A DNA stretch of 64,000 bases from Azadirachta indica (GCA_022749755.1 CM040452.1:8202350-8266349), one strand, 5' to 3'. Shown: positions 37,339 to 49,065, numbered from the stretch's first letter. The notes: generated by a model not told the origin, from the sequence alone. Numbers and translations: made by a program.

Positions 37339-39800
37339 TTTTATTTTGCAGTGATGGGAAATTGCTGCGAGGTTTGGAGATGGGGCAATGAACCGGTTTG
37401 GGGCATTTGAATAAAATTATAATTTAGTCATCCCTGTTGCAAAATTTGTTGCAGTTGTGGAGAAGTGTTGAAATGCTCAAAGCATTCTTGGCAATGAATT
37501 GTCTAGGGGGTTTCCAACTGTCTTCTTTGAAGTCTCTTTCCCAGTTTTTCATTTCCATCTTAGGCTATTTGAGAAAGATAAATGTTTGGACTTATGTTTA
37601 CCAAATTTTGCTGCAGGGGTATGGAAGTGTTTATAAGGCTATGAAGAGTAGTGCACTGCTATAGGTTTCTGTTGATATATATATTTTTTTCTTTTAGGCT
37701 CTATCAGATCCATGGTTGGCCGTCTCAATGAGTCTTATATACAGAAGTGTTCTAAGGTCTTTGAAATGGGAGTTAGGAGTTTTCTTATGACTTTTTATCT
37801 CTCTTATTTTTCTTAGTCTTGTCTCTTGATTCTCCCTTCTCTTTTAGGCTATCTGAGTTGGATCTTTTTTGATTTTTCCACATTTGTTGCCATGATATAG
37901 AGGTTTGTCATGGTGTTGAAGAAAATGACGGGGCAATGCATTGCCAGGGGGTATTTTTGATTATGTTTCTTTGTAGTCCTTTTCGTAGTTTTTAGCTGCT
38001 ATTATATTTATATATATATATAGATATATATGTATATTTCATTTTGCTTATTTTTGTTGCAGCGGCAGAGGTGTGTTTGAGTTTTTTGAGCAAATTCGTG
38101 GACGATTTATTGCTTAGGGTTTTTGATGATTTATTGCTGTGAAGGTTTTTGATGATTTTGCTTTTCAGGCTCCTTTTTTCTATTTTCTTTTTTCTCTTGG
38201 ATATCTTGTTCAGACTAGATAGTCTAGATTTTGTTTTTTCAAATTATGTTGCAGTGATGATGAAGTGTTGCAAGATTTTTAAGCATATGGGCACAATGCA
38301 CCGTTCAGTGGTTTTTCTTTTTAGGCTCTTTTTCCATGCTCTATCTTCTGTTCTTTGATGTTTGATTCAGATTGTACAGTTAATTATTTTCCCAAGTTTT
38401 ATTGCAATGATAGGGATGCGTTGCAAGATTTTGAAGAATATTTGTACAAAGCTGTTCTGGGGTTTTCTGTTGATTTTTTTTAGGCTTTTTTTTATTTCTA
38501 TTTGCTCTTTCTTTTGCCTTTAGCTGTTTGATTTAGATTATATAGTTAGTTTTTAATTTTGCCAAATTTTATTGCAGTGATAGGGAAGTGTTGCTGGATT
38601 TTGAGAAATGTACAAAGCTGTCCCGGGGTTTTCTGTTTTTCTTTTCAGGCTTTTTTTTTTTTCTTGTTTTCTCTCTCCTGTCTTTGGCTGTTTGATTTAG
38701 ATTATATATTTAGTTTTTAATTTTGCCAAATTTTATTGCAGTGGTAGGGAAGTATCGCTGGATTTTGAAAAATTTGGGCACGATGAACTGTTCAGGGGTT
38801 TTTCTGTTGGTTTTCCTTTGTTAGGCTCTCTTTTCTAGTTTCTCTCTTCTATACTTCGCTGTCTGATTTAGATAATATAGCTTAGATTTTTTTTTTTGCA
38901 GTGATGGGTACATTTTTCGAGGTCTGAAGATGGGCAGTGAACGTATCTTTGGTTTTTGTTGATTCTTTTTTTGGTCTTATTTTTGTTTCTTGCTTCTATC
39001 TTTGGCTTTTACACCCTTTTCTCCAAATTTGTTGCAGTTATGGAGAAGCTTTCGAATGTTTTGAAGCATATTTGGCAATGAACTGCCCAGGGTTTTCTAA
39101 TTATCTCGTGTTTGTCTTTTTCTCAGTTTTTCATATCCGTTTTTGGCTATTTTAGAACGAGGATTGTTTTGTCTTATGTTTGGCCAAATTTTGTTACAGG
39201 GATATGGAAGTTTTTTTAAGGCTATGAAGAATATTGCAGTGATGGTGGTTTTCTGCTGACATATTTGTTTTTGTGGTCTCAGATTAAGCCATGTTTGGCT
39301 ATTTCAATTAGTCTTATGCCAAAATGGGAGGGATGCAATCCACAGGAGTTCTCTGATGACTTCTATTTTTGTGTTATTTTTTAGCCTTCTTTCTTGATTA
39401 TCGCTTTTCTCTTTGGGTATTTGAGTTGGATCTTTTTCTATTTTGCCAAATTTTGTTTCAGTGATTTGCAGGTGTAATTTAGAGGTGTATCATGGTGTTG
39501 AAGGAGATATCAGAGCATTGTACTGCAAAGGGGTTTTTTGATTCTGTTTCTTTGAAGTCCGTTCCCTACTTTTATGCTGCTATGTTTGTGTGCTTTAGTT
39601 TTTCATTTCGCCTATTTCTTGATGCAGTGGCAGAGGTGTGTTCCGAGGTTTTGAACAAAGAAGTGGACGATTTACTGCCTTAGAGGAATTTTTTGGTGAA
39701 TTTGTTTTTCAGGCTTTTTTTTAATTTCTAGTTTTTCTCTCTTATGTATTTGGGTATTTTATTCAGATTATATAGTGTTTTGTTTTACTAGATTTTGTTG
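37339..39800 (+). repeat. Higher-order repeat block 3 of the module array
   Basis: This block is near-identical to block 2 up to about 39,700, with small losses such as a missing monomer segment at about 39,320. After about 39,800 the modules continue but no longer match blocks 1 and 2 closely. Confidence 0.8.
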
Positions 39801-40812
39801 CAGTGATGGAGAAATGTTGCAACATTTTAATGAATATCGGAATGATGCAGTATTCTGGGGTTTTTAACTTTCAGGCTCTATTTTCTAGTTTCTCTCTAAC
39901 TTTTATTGATTTTTTTTGTTGGCCTTGTTTGTTTGTTGCTTTTATTTTTGTCTATTTTAATAAATCATAGTTTAGTCATCCTTTTTGCAAAATTTGTTGC
40001 AGTTATAGAGAAGTGTTCAAATGTTTTGAAGCATATTTGGCAAAAAACTGTGCAGGGGGATTTCTGATTGTCTCGTGCTTAAGCTTTTTCCCAGTTTTTC
40101 GTTTTTATCTTTGGGTATTTTAGAAAGAAAATTGTTTGGTCTTATGTTTGCTAAATTTTGCTGCAGGAATATGGAAGTGTTTATAAGGCTATGAAGCATA
40201 TTGCATTCCTGATGAGTTTCTGTTGATGTGTATAATATTTCTTTCCTTATCAGAGCCATGGTTGGTTTGTCTCAATCAGTCTTATATACTTAAGTGTTCC
40301 AAGGTCTCCGACGCGGAAGGAAAGCAAAAAACTCCTCAGTTTTCTTATTGCTTTTTTTTCTGTTTTTGGGTCCCTAGTCTTCTCTAGTTTCTCGCTTTTC
40401 TCTTTGGCTATCTTAGTTGGATTAATTTTCATTTGGCAAATTTTGTTGCCCTGATTTAGAGGTGTAATTCAGAGGTGTATAGTGGTGTTGAAGAAGAAGA
40501 TATCGGGGCAATATTCTGCTGAGGGGTTTTTTTATATTATGTTTCTTTGTAGTCCTTATCCTAGTTTTTCACTGCCATTTTTTTACATATTTTGTAGTTT
40601 TCATTTTTCCGATTTTTTTTAAGCAGCGTCAGATGTGTTTTCCAAGGTTTTGAATCAACCTGTGGACAATTTATTGCTGTGAGAGCTTCTGGTGAATATG
40701 CTTTGCGGGCTCTGTTTTTTTTTTTTCTATCTTTTGTCTCGTCTATGTTGGGGTATCCAAGTCAGATTATATAGTTAGTTTTTCGTGTTGCTAAATTATG
40801 TTGTAGTGATCG

Positions 40813-41830
40813 ATGGAATTAGTTACTCTATGCTGATCTTTTTATAAGTAATTTTTTAATAATATTGAAAGCACACGGATGATAATAAATATTGAAATAC
40901 AAAAAAGTATAAACTGAAATTAATAGTGCAAAAGTTTATAAGATTGGAAGAACACAACTAAGGTGTACTTGAACGTTTAGAAGAAAATTTAAAAATTTGT
41001 AACTTAAATTTTTTTTTTAAGCGATGTTTCGCTTAACTCAAATGGTTTTTTATATAATGAGAGTTATAACTAGAATGGAAGATAATTTAGCTTAATAATT
41101 AAAGTTTTAAATTATTAAAACGGATTGTAAACTATTGTAAGTTTTTTTTTTTAGGTTACGGGTGTTGATAATGATTTAAGGGTAATAATTAGTTTCTCTT
41201 GTTTGTCTGGGAATATTTTGTCAAAATGATGTCTTAACAGCTGCTGCTGTTTGAATTGTGTTTATACCACCTATTTTTCTTTAGGTGATAAAGAAAAATG
41301 ATGCAAGTTCTTTTGAGGGATTTTTCTTTTTCCTTTTGAGGGATCTTTCTTTAATAATTTAAGTTGTTTTGAAATTTTTTCTAGACTAATTATTTTTAAT
41401 TGACCCACCTTATCTTTAAAACTGTCACTTGGATCTTTTTTTTTTTCTTAAATTAGGCATCATTTTATATTTAAATATCTTTTTATTTAAGATTCTTTAT
41501 ACTGACTCGTATAGCTAAAGTAGATAAGTCAGTTTTTACCTCCAACTTAAATTAGGTAATAGAGCAAAATAATTTTATCAATCTTTACTCGAAAGTTTGC
41601 GGAAACAAATTACAACGGTAAAAACTTGTTTATTAAAGGTAAATTTTGTGCTTTCACTTCATTTTCAGTAAGGTAAAGAAGTTAAAACAGTGTTTCTTAA
41701 ACCTCTACCAAGCTTTTAGTTTAAACCAATTGAAAAAGTGAATTTTTAAAGAATTTACTTAATAAATTAGAAGATTTAATTGTTTTTAAAACTAAAAAAA
41801 ACGTTAACATCTTAAAAGAAGATATTAACA
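40813..41830. other. Non-array sequence between array and virus relic
   Basis: The module pattern ends in GCAG-like TTGTAGTGATCGATGG and AT-rich sequence follows. It contains diverged matter that may belong to the endogenous virus (Lys-rich plus-strand frames from about 41,640), but I cannot assign it. Confidence 0.4.
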
Positions 41831-42315
41831 ATTATTTGATAAAGAAATAAATACTTTAGAACAATTTTTTAAAAGAGATTATAAGTATAGATGATCCTCA
41901 AGTTAATAGGGTTTTATTTAAAAATTTCAGTCTATTTATGCTAATAATTCATATTACAAGAAATTTACACAAGTAGATTTCAGATGAGAAGAAAAGGAAT
42001 ATCTTCTTAGGGTAACTTATGATGGTAAATATATAGTAAAATGAAGCTTTGATGCGTTATCCAAATATCTAATAGTAAAGGTTTTTAAAAATATGTTTTA
42101 TAATTGTTATAGCCTGTAAATTGCATTGGGCAGAATATAAAGTAATAGCTCATGCTATAATAACATGATTAATTGGACAACTGTAAGGATGGCAAGATAA
42201 ATCATATACATTCTAAACAAAGAGACGAAATAATTGACGCTGTTAAAACTTAAAAACGAGAAACTAAGATGTCGTGAATGCCTTAATTTTAATTTTATTG
42301 TTACAATTTATAGGA
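41830..42315 (+). pseudogene. Endogenous pararetrovirus coat-protein fragment, plus strand
   Basis: Plus-strand frames, broken by stops and frame changes, contain short blocks such as FKNFSLYA, YKKFTQVDF and, near 42,150-42,210, an alanine-histidine helix followed by GWQDK. That motif is at the place where coat proteins of the Caulimoviridae carry a conserved Trp-rich motif. The orientation is opposite to the adjoining virus segment. It is non-functional. Confidence 0.55.
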
Positions 42316-45020
42316 ACCACTAGTATTAATTATGAATAGAATCATGGCAAATATATTTCATCTCCTTTTCCATTCTCTAAACCCTTTTCCGTTACCTTAA
42401 ACGGAAATAATTTACATAACAAATCTGATCCCAAAATTATCATAGCTTCTAGATTTTTAATTAAGATGAATGAGTGTATTATACATAATCCTTCTGCACA
42501 AATGGCTACTTTAAGCATTTTATACTTAATTAGTAATTTTTCTCCACTAGTTATATTAAGTACGTAGGGAGTCTTTTCAAAATATTTCATTGGTACTAGA
42601 TCTTCATTTATACAATTAAGCTTAGCACCTGAGTCTATTAAGGTCAGTATTTCTAAGATGAATTCTTTCTTAACGATTAAGGCTACCCTAACATACCATT
42701 TAAGGGTTTGTACCTTTTTAATGGTATTAATAAATTTTAATTCATTAATTTATGAGAATTCACCCTGTTCGATTTTTAAGGGCTTTTCTTCTATCTTTTC
42801 ATCATAAAATCCTTTGAGGATATCTTTCATATTAGCTTCCTCTATCGGATTCTACACCTTTTGATAGCTATTTATAATTTGCTAGTTTAAGAATTTGAAG
42901 CCTATTTTTAAGTTCTTTAATTTCTTCTTTAGTATTTGTAATTTCTTTTTATAGTTCAGCCATTGTAGCTTCTTTTTTAGAGTTTACTCTTTTAAGTGAA
43001 TTTTCAAAAGAATAAGTTTCACCAGAGGGTTTAACCTCTAATTTGTTATTTTTCTTATCTTCTTTAGCTACTGAGATATATTTCTCAAGGGCTCTTTGTT
43101 TTTCTTCTGCATCTTGAATCTTATCTATAATATCTAGGATGAGGTTTTCTTCCTTTGTTAAGACATTAATATGTAAACCTTACATTTTAAGGTCTAATTC
43201 AAAAAGACAAGTTTTACATGCTCCGTTTATACTACAATTGCAATCAAATTCTGGGTCAGCGAATGGTGAGTTTGACCAATCTTCTTCTACTTCTGATTCT
43301 TTAGTTGAATATAGCTCATTATCAGAGTTATTTGTGAGCATTACTTGCAGTAATTGTTTTTTAAGACCTTTATCTATATTTAGACTATCTATTTTCTTTT
43401 CTATTTTACAATTATTACTATAGTGCTTTTTCCACATTTATAACATGTGGGTACTTTCCTATTATAGATTTACCATCATACGTTACTCTAGTAAGATATG
43501 CTTTTTCTTCTAATATGAGATCTACTGGTGTGGGTTTCTTATAATATAGATTAGTAGCAGAAATGGACTAAGGTTTTTTAAATGAAACCTTATTGACTTG
43601 AGGGTTATCTATACTCATAATCTCTTTACGAGATTGTTCGAATTTATCTATTTGTTTATCAGATAATTCATCAATGTCTTATTTTAAGATGTTAACATTT
43701 TTCATAGTTTCAGAAACATTTAAATCTCCTAATTTATTAATTAAATTATTTAAGAATTCACTTTCTTTAGTTGGTTTAAATTGAAAGCTTGGTGGTGGTT
43801 TAAGAAATGCGGTTTTAACTTCATTGCCTTTGGATTTAGGCATTACTGAAGATGAAGAGGAAGCAAAAACTTTATCTTTGTTTAAGATAGAGGTTTCTAT
43901 CCTTGTAACTTGTTTCCCAAAACTTTCCAAGTAAAGATTACTAAAATTATTTTGCTCCATTACTTGGTTTAGGTCTGAGGTAAAAACTGGCTTATCTATT
44001 TTATTCAATCCTTTGTACGGAGTCCCTGAAGTGTTTTCCCTTATGTTAATAGAATTCTGAGGTGGATGGACTGAAGCTACTATTTTCCCCTCAGTAATTT
44101 GGAATGTTTAAAATGGATTTTCCATCTTTTTAAAAGAGAATTCTTCCGGGTAATTCATCTTTTTTTATAGTTTAAGTATAATTCCAAAAATTGAAAGAAA
44201 TTTATTTTTGCACGTTTTACTACCTCTGCATAATTTCCAAAATTCTTTTTCTTTTTTTCGGTAGAAAATTGTTTAGAAAACCGTTTCTTTTTTCTTTATT
44301 TTCTTCTGACCAAAATTCATTTAAGAATTCTTTTGGGATCACTTTTGAGTGGTCCTCTGCTTTTTAAACATATTGATAGTGGAATATCTAATATCTGATC
44401 AAGTCAGACTAGTGGTCTAGGCAAAAGTACTACCTTCTCCTTCATCTGACCCATAGGTGGGCCTAACTATTTCAGATGTCGTCTTTTTAATGCCTGTATA
44501 AGATGAGACATTATCAGGAATCGCTGACGTGGAAGCCCTTGCAAATTATTTTAGTGAAGTGGGTCTAATTAAGACCGATCTACAAGGATTAAATTTAATC
44601 CTTACTAATCCATCATCCCTTTTCTCAACTAGTTGTAAATTTTCTGATATCGGAGTTGTGGTTGGACGTACTCTATTTAATGTCCAATCCTCAAGAAGCT
44701 TAATTTGATCCCAAGTGATTTTCTTTTGAACCATCAAAATAGTTTTTTCAACATTTATTTCAAAAATCGTGGTTTCCCGTTTTGGATCTTTAACTAAGCT
44801 TTCAACTTTTAAATTTGGTGCAATTGTGTTCATAGTTTTACAGAATACTCTATATACCAAAGTTATGTTATTGGTGCCTTGTTTCATATCAAAATCGTCG
44901 GTCTTGATATGGATAATCAAGGTATTTTTAACATATAAATCTCTCATGTAAACTGTAAAATATGGCACACAATTAAAGTATAATGGACCATTACATAAAG
45001 ATGTTTCTACACATTGCAAC
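42316..45020 (-). pseudogene. Endogenous pararetrovirus (Caulimoviridae) movement protein-coat-protease fragment
   Basis: On the minus strand, from high to low coordinates, come a movement-protein-like frame (44,546-45,019), its broken continuation (to about 44,150), a coat-protein region (43,180-44,100) ending in a zinc-knuckle remnant near 43,400-43,480, and an aspartic-protease region (42,342-42,660) with an intact-looking DSGA active-site motif and a downstream ILGSDLL. The order is that of a caulimovirid polyprotein. The zinc knuckle is split by a frameshift, there are stops between blocks, and no reverse transcriptase follows. It is a dead copy. The genus is uncertain, with a Florendovirus-like affinity my best guess. 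Confidence 0.75.
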
Positions 45021-45031
45021 TTGTGCTAATT

Positions 45032-48010
45032 CCCTTTCCGGCTTTTTCTTTCTAGTTTTTCTCTCATATATATTTGGGTATTTTATTCAGATTGTATGGT
45101 GTTTTGTTTTGCCAGATTATGTTTCAGTGATCGAGAAATGTTGCAACATTTTAATGAATGTAAGCATGATGCACCATTCTGGGGTTTCGACTTTTAGGCT
45201 CTATTTTCTAGTTTCTCTAACTTTTGTTGATTTTTTTTTGTTGGCCTTATTTGTTTGTTTTTCGCTTTTATCTTTGGCTATTTTAACAAATCATGGTTTA
45301 GTCATCCTTTTCGCAAAGTTTGTCGCAGTTATAGAGAAGTGTTCAAATGTCTGAAGCATATTTGGCAAAAAACTGTCCCAAGGGGTTTCTGATTGTCTCG
45401 TGCTTAGCCTTCTTCCCAGTTTTTCATTTGTATCCTTGGGTTTTTCATTTGTATCCTTGGGTATTTTAGAAAGATAATTGTTTGGTCTTATGTTTGCTAA
45501 ATTTTGCTGCAGGAATATGGAAGTGTCTATAAGGCTATGAAGAATATTGCATTCCTAATAGGTTTCTGTTGATACATATATTTCTTTCCTTCGAGTCTTA
45601 TCAAAGCCGTGGTTGGTTGTCTCAATCAGTCTTGTATATAGAAGTGTTCCATGGTCTTTGAAATGGGAGGAAGGCGGTACATAGGAGTTTTCTTATGACT
45701 TTTAATTTTGTTTTTTCTCTTTTTTTTTTTTTCCTAGTCTTCTCTTGATTCTCGCTTTTCTTTTTGGCTATCTGAGCCGGATTATTTTTTATTTTGCCAA
45801 ATTTTGTTGCATTGATTTAGAGGTGTAATTGGTATGTGTATTGTGGTGTTGAAGAAAATATCGGGACAATATACTGCTGAGGGGTTTTTTGGATTATGTT
45901 TCTTTGTAGTCCTTTTCCTAGTTTTTTCGTTGCCATGTTTGTATATATTTTTTAGTTTTTCAATTTTTCGATTTTTGTTGCAGCCTCAGAGGTGTTTTCC
46001 AAGGTTTTGAATCAACCTGTGGACAATTTATTGCTTGGAGGGATTTTGGTGGATTCGCTTTTTCAAGGTCGCTTTTTTTTTTTTTTCTTAGTTTTTCTCT
46101 CTTCTATGTTGGGGTATCCGATTCAAATTATATAGTTAGTTTTTCGTGTTGCCAAATTACGTTGCAGTGATGGGGATTTTGGGGAAGTGTTCAAGTTAGG
46201 TTTTCCTTTGGATGCTCTATTTTCTAGTTTCTCTTAACTTCTGTCATTAGTCGTTTGATTCAGATTGTATAGTTAGTTTTTCATTTTGCCATATTTTATT
46301 GGAATGATAGAGAAGTGATGCTAGATTTTGAACATTATGGGCACGATCCACTGTTTAGGCATTTTCTGGTGGTTTTTCTTTTTTAAGCTCTTTTTTGTAG
46401 TTTCTTTATTCTAATCTTCGCTGTTTGATTTCAGATAATATAGTTTTGATTTTCATTTTGCTATGATAAGGAATTGTTGTGAGGTTTATAAATGGGGCAA
46501 TGAACTGGCTTGGGGTCCTCATTGATATTTTTGTTGGCCTTATTGTTTCTTTCTCGCTTCTATCTTTGGCTATTTTAATAAAATCCTAGTTTAGTCATCC
46601 CTCTTGCAAAATTTGTTGCAGTTATAGAGAAGTGGACGAATGTTTTGAAGCATATTTGGAGAAAAGTGCCCAGGGGTTTTCGATTGTCTCATGCTTAGTC
46701 TTTTACCCAGTTTTTCGTTTGTATCTTTGGGTATTTTAGAAAGATAATCGTCTGGTATTATGTTTGCGTTGCTGATAGGTTTCTGTTGATATATGTAGTC
46801 TCTATCATAGTCGTGTTTGGCCATGTCAATTAGTTTTATATACGAAAGTGTTCCAAGGTCTTTGAAACGGCAGGGATCTAGTATACAAGAGTTTTCTGAT
46901 GACTTTTTATCTTTTTTTTTTTTATCTGAAGTCTTTTTTGTTGATTCCCCCTTTTAGGCTATTTGAGTTGGATCATTTTTTATTTTGCTAAATATTGTTG
47001 CAGTGATTTAGAAGTGTGTTGTGTTGTTGAAGAAAATAGGGGGGCAATGTATTGCTGAGGGGGTTTTTTATTATGTTTCTTTGTAGTCCTTTTCCTAGTT
47101 CTTCGTTGCCATGTTTGTATATATAATTTCAGCTTTTCATTTTTCCCATTTTTGTTGCAGCGGCGGAGGTGTGTTACAAGGTTTTGAGCCAATTTGTGCA
47201 TGATTTACTGTTTCAAGGGATTTTGGTGATTTTGCTTTTCAGGCTCTTTTTATTTTTCTACTTTTCCTCTTTTCTATACTAGGTATCTGATTCAGATTAT
47301 ATAACTGGTTTTTCGTGTTGCCAAATTATGTTGCAGTGATGGGGAAGTGTTGCAAGATTCTAATGAATATAGGCACGATACACCGTTCACCATTTAAGAG
47401 CTCTACTTTCTAGTTTCTCTTAACTTCTGTCCTTAGTTGCTTAGTTTTTCATTTTGCCAAATTTTATTGCTATGATAGGAAGTGTTGCAAGGTTTTAAGA
47501 ATATGGACGCGATGCACTATTCAGGCGTTTTCTATCGGTTTTTCTTTTTTAGGCATTTTTTTAGTTTCTTTATTCTATTCTTTTACTGTCTGATACTAAT
47601 AATATAGTTTAGATTTTTCTTTTCCAGTAATAAAGAATTGTTGCAAGGTTGGAGATGAGGCAATGAAATGGTTTGGGGTTTTTGTTGATTTTTCGCTTCC
47701 ATCTTTGATTATTTAAATAAAATCATAGTTTAGTCATCTCTTTTGCAAAATTTGTTGCAGTTATAGAGAAGTGTTCGAATGGTTAAAGCATTGTTTGGCA
47801 ATGAACTATCGAAGAGATTTCTAATTGTCCCGTGCTTAGTCTTTTTCCCAAGCTGTGTTTTGCTATGTCAATCAGTCTTATCTTAGTTCTTTTTATCTTA
47901 ATAGTCTTTTCTCTTGATGCTCCTTTCTAGGATGAGTTGGATCATTTTTTATTTTGCCAAATTTTGTTGCACTGATTTAGAGGTGTAATTGAGATGTGTA
48001 TATTAGTGTT
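45032..48010 (+). repeat. Tandem module array, second part
   Basis: The module pattern resumes beyond the virus insertion, with TTTTTCTCTC, TTTGGGTATTTTATTCAG and GAGAAATGTTGCAACATTTT in the same order as at 39,710-39,850. Much of 45,032-46,170 parallels 39,710-40,812, so the array flanking the virus was duplicated. Typical acceptor-like TTGCAG cores occur at 45,500, 45,978, 46,160, 46,614, 46,998, 47,155, 47,328 and 47,754. The array dissolves near 48,010. Confidence 0.85.
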
Positions 48011-48017
48011 GAAAAAA

Positions 48018-48330
48018 TAAAGTGCATCGGAATGATCTTTACGATACGATGAGTAACAAAATATATGGTCCGTTGTAAAAGGAAGTCAGTTTTTCATATT
48101 CGTTTTAAGTTTGATTGTTTTGGCTTCGAAAATCGTTTCATTTTCATCTCTTCTATTTTTCAAATAAAATACACTGGAACGATTCTCTCACAATAACGAG
48201 TAACAAGATGTGTGGTATGTTACAAAACGAAATTGTTTTTCATGTCCGTTTTGCCTTTGAAAGTTTTAGCCTCGACAATCGTCACATTTTTTATTCTTCC
48301 ATTTTCGAAATAATTAAGATGCATGAGATT
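48018..48330. repeat. Tandem dimer of a ~150-bp satellite-like unit
   Basis: Two diverged copies (about 48,018-48,170 and 48,171-48,330) share, in order, GGAA(T/C)GAT, ACGA(T)GAGTAACAA, GTTTTTCAT, TCCGTTTTG-like, the TCGA(A/C)AATCGT motif, and TCT(A)TTTTTC with AAATA. They are unrelated to the neighbouring modules. Confidence 0.75.
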
Positions 48331-48479
48331 TTGGGCAAAGTGTCGTCGTGTTTATTCAAATGTATGGGGGGTGTACTTGTAGGGAGGATTTGAATTAAGT
48401 CTCCTTATTAACTATGGTTTTGAATGTTTGCTTTCTTAATTCAAATACATTCCCTTCATTTTGTGGTGTTTGTTGTCAG

Positions 48480-48584
48480 GTTGCAGGGTTTCTTGGTGGT
48501 ATAAATTGGGCATTTCTTATTGCTCGGATATGTTAGCTATATCCTAATGCACTGCCCAATATGTTAGTTTCACGGTTCTTCAAG
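48480..48584 (+). pseudogene. Poly(A) polymerase exon fragment
   Basis: After a good acceptor (TTTGTTGTCAG, preceded by T-rich intron sequence from about 48,400) one frame reads VAGFLGGINWAFLIARIC-stop-LYPNALPNMLVSRFF. This matches the conserved nucleotidyltransferase-domain exon of plant nuclear poly(A) polymerases. A CAG-to-TAG change interrupts it. Because the upstream intron end is retained, it came from genomic DNA and not from an mRNA. It runs directly into virus-derived sequence at TTCTTCAAG. Confidence 0.75.
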
Positions 48585-49065
48585 ATTGGACATTAAATAA
48601 AGTTTGTCCAACTACAACTTCAATATTAGAAAATTGACAGCAATTTGAGAAAATGGATAAGGGAACAGTAAGGACTAAATTTAATTCTCCAAGAATGATC
48701 TTAATTAGGCCTACGTTAGTAAAGGAACTTGCAAGGGCTTCCACGTCAACTGTTCTTAATAATATCTCCTACACAAGCATTAAAAAAATGTCATCTGGAA
48801 TAGCTAGGCCCACTTATGGGTTAGATGAAGGAGAGGGTAGTATTACTGCCAATCACTTTGTTGGATATGGGATACTCCACTATAAACAGCTTAAAAAAGC
48901 TGAGGACCACTCAAAAGTAATCCCAAAAGAATTCTTAAACAAATTCTGTTCAAAAGAAAAAAATAAAGAAAAAAGAAAGTGGTTTTCTAAACAATTCCCC
49001 ACTGACAAAACTAGAAAGATTTTTGAAAAATATGCGGATGCATTAAAGTATGCAAAAATGAATTT
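48577..49065 (+). pseudogene. Endogenous pararetrovirus movement-protein fragment, plus strand
   Basis: This is a second copy of part of the virus region at 44,150-44,700, in the opposite orientation. It starts at DWTLN, has one stop near 48,638, then an open stretch of about 140 codons from 48,653 containing ARPTYGLDEGEGS and a Lys-rich segment. Its frame is less damaged than the copy on the other side of the array. After about 49,065 the similarity ends. Confidence 0.7.

Larger units (their letters stand above)
26745..40812 (+). repeat. Tandem exon-like/intron-like module array, first part
   Basis: The modules are tandem units of roughly 110-240 bp. A typical unit has a core TTGCAGTGATGGGGAAGTG, then TTGCAAGATTTTGAAGAATA, then GATGCACTGTTCAGGGG. 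A T-rich spacer follows (CTTTTAGGCTC, TTTTCTAGTTTCTC, GTTTGATTCAGATTATATAG), ending TTTTGCCAAATTTTRTTGCAG. Examples begin at 28,549, 28,712, 29,062, 29,171, 29,306, 29,513, 29,663, 29,966, 30,400, 30,571, 30,731 and 30,890. Cores differ by substitution and by indels of one or a few bases. One frame reads GEVLQDFEEYGHDALFR in some cores and is broken in others, so protein coding is not supported. The + strand is strongly T-rich throughout. The left edge is the most diverged part, with two 113-bp units at 26,745 and 26,852. I recognise no known repeat or RNA family. Confidence 0.85.

Noticed and set aside
31402..39683. Many 60-130 codon plus-strand frames in the array (for example at 33,519, 36,136 and 38,937) as genes
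   Set aside because: They are hydrophobic, T-rich translations of spacer sequence that repeat only because the blocks repeat. Indels between monomers shift the frame.
26745..48010. Module cores as a cluster of C/D-box snoRNAs (TGATG near the start, CTGA-like strings later)
   Set aside because: A full RTGATGA box and a CTGA box with a closing stem do not recur at fixed spacing, and many cores lack one or both. The TGATG follows directly from the splice-acceptor-like GCAG context.
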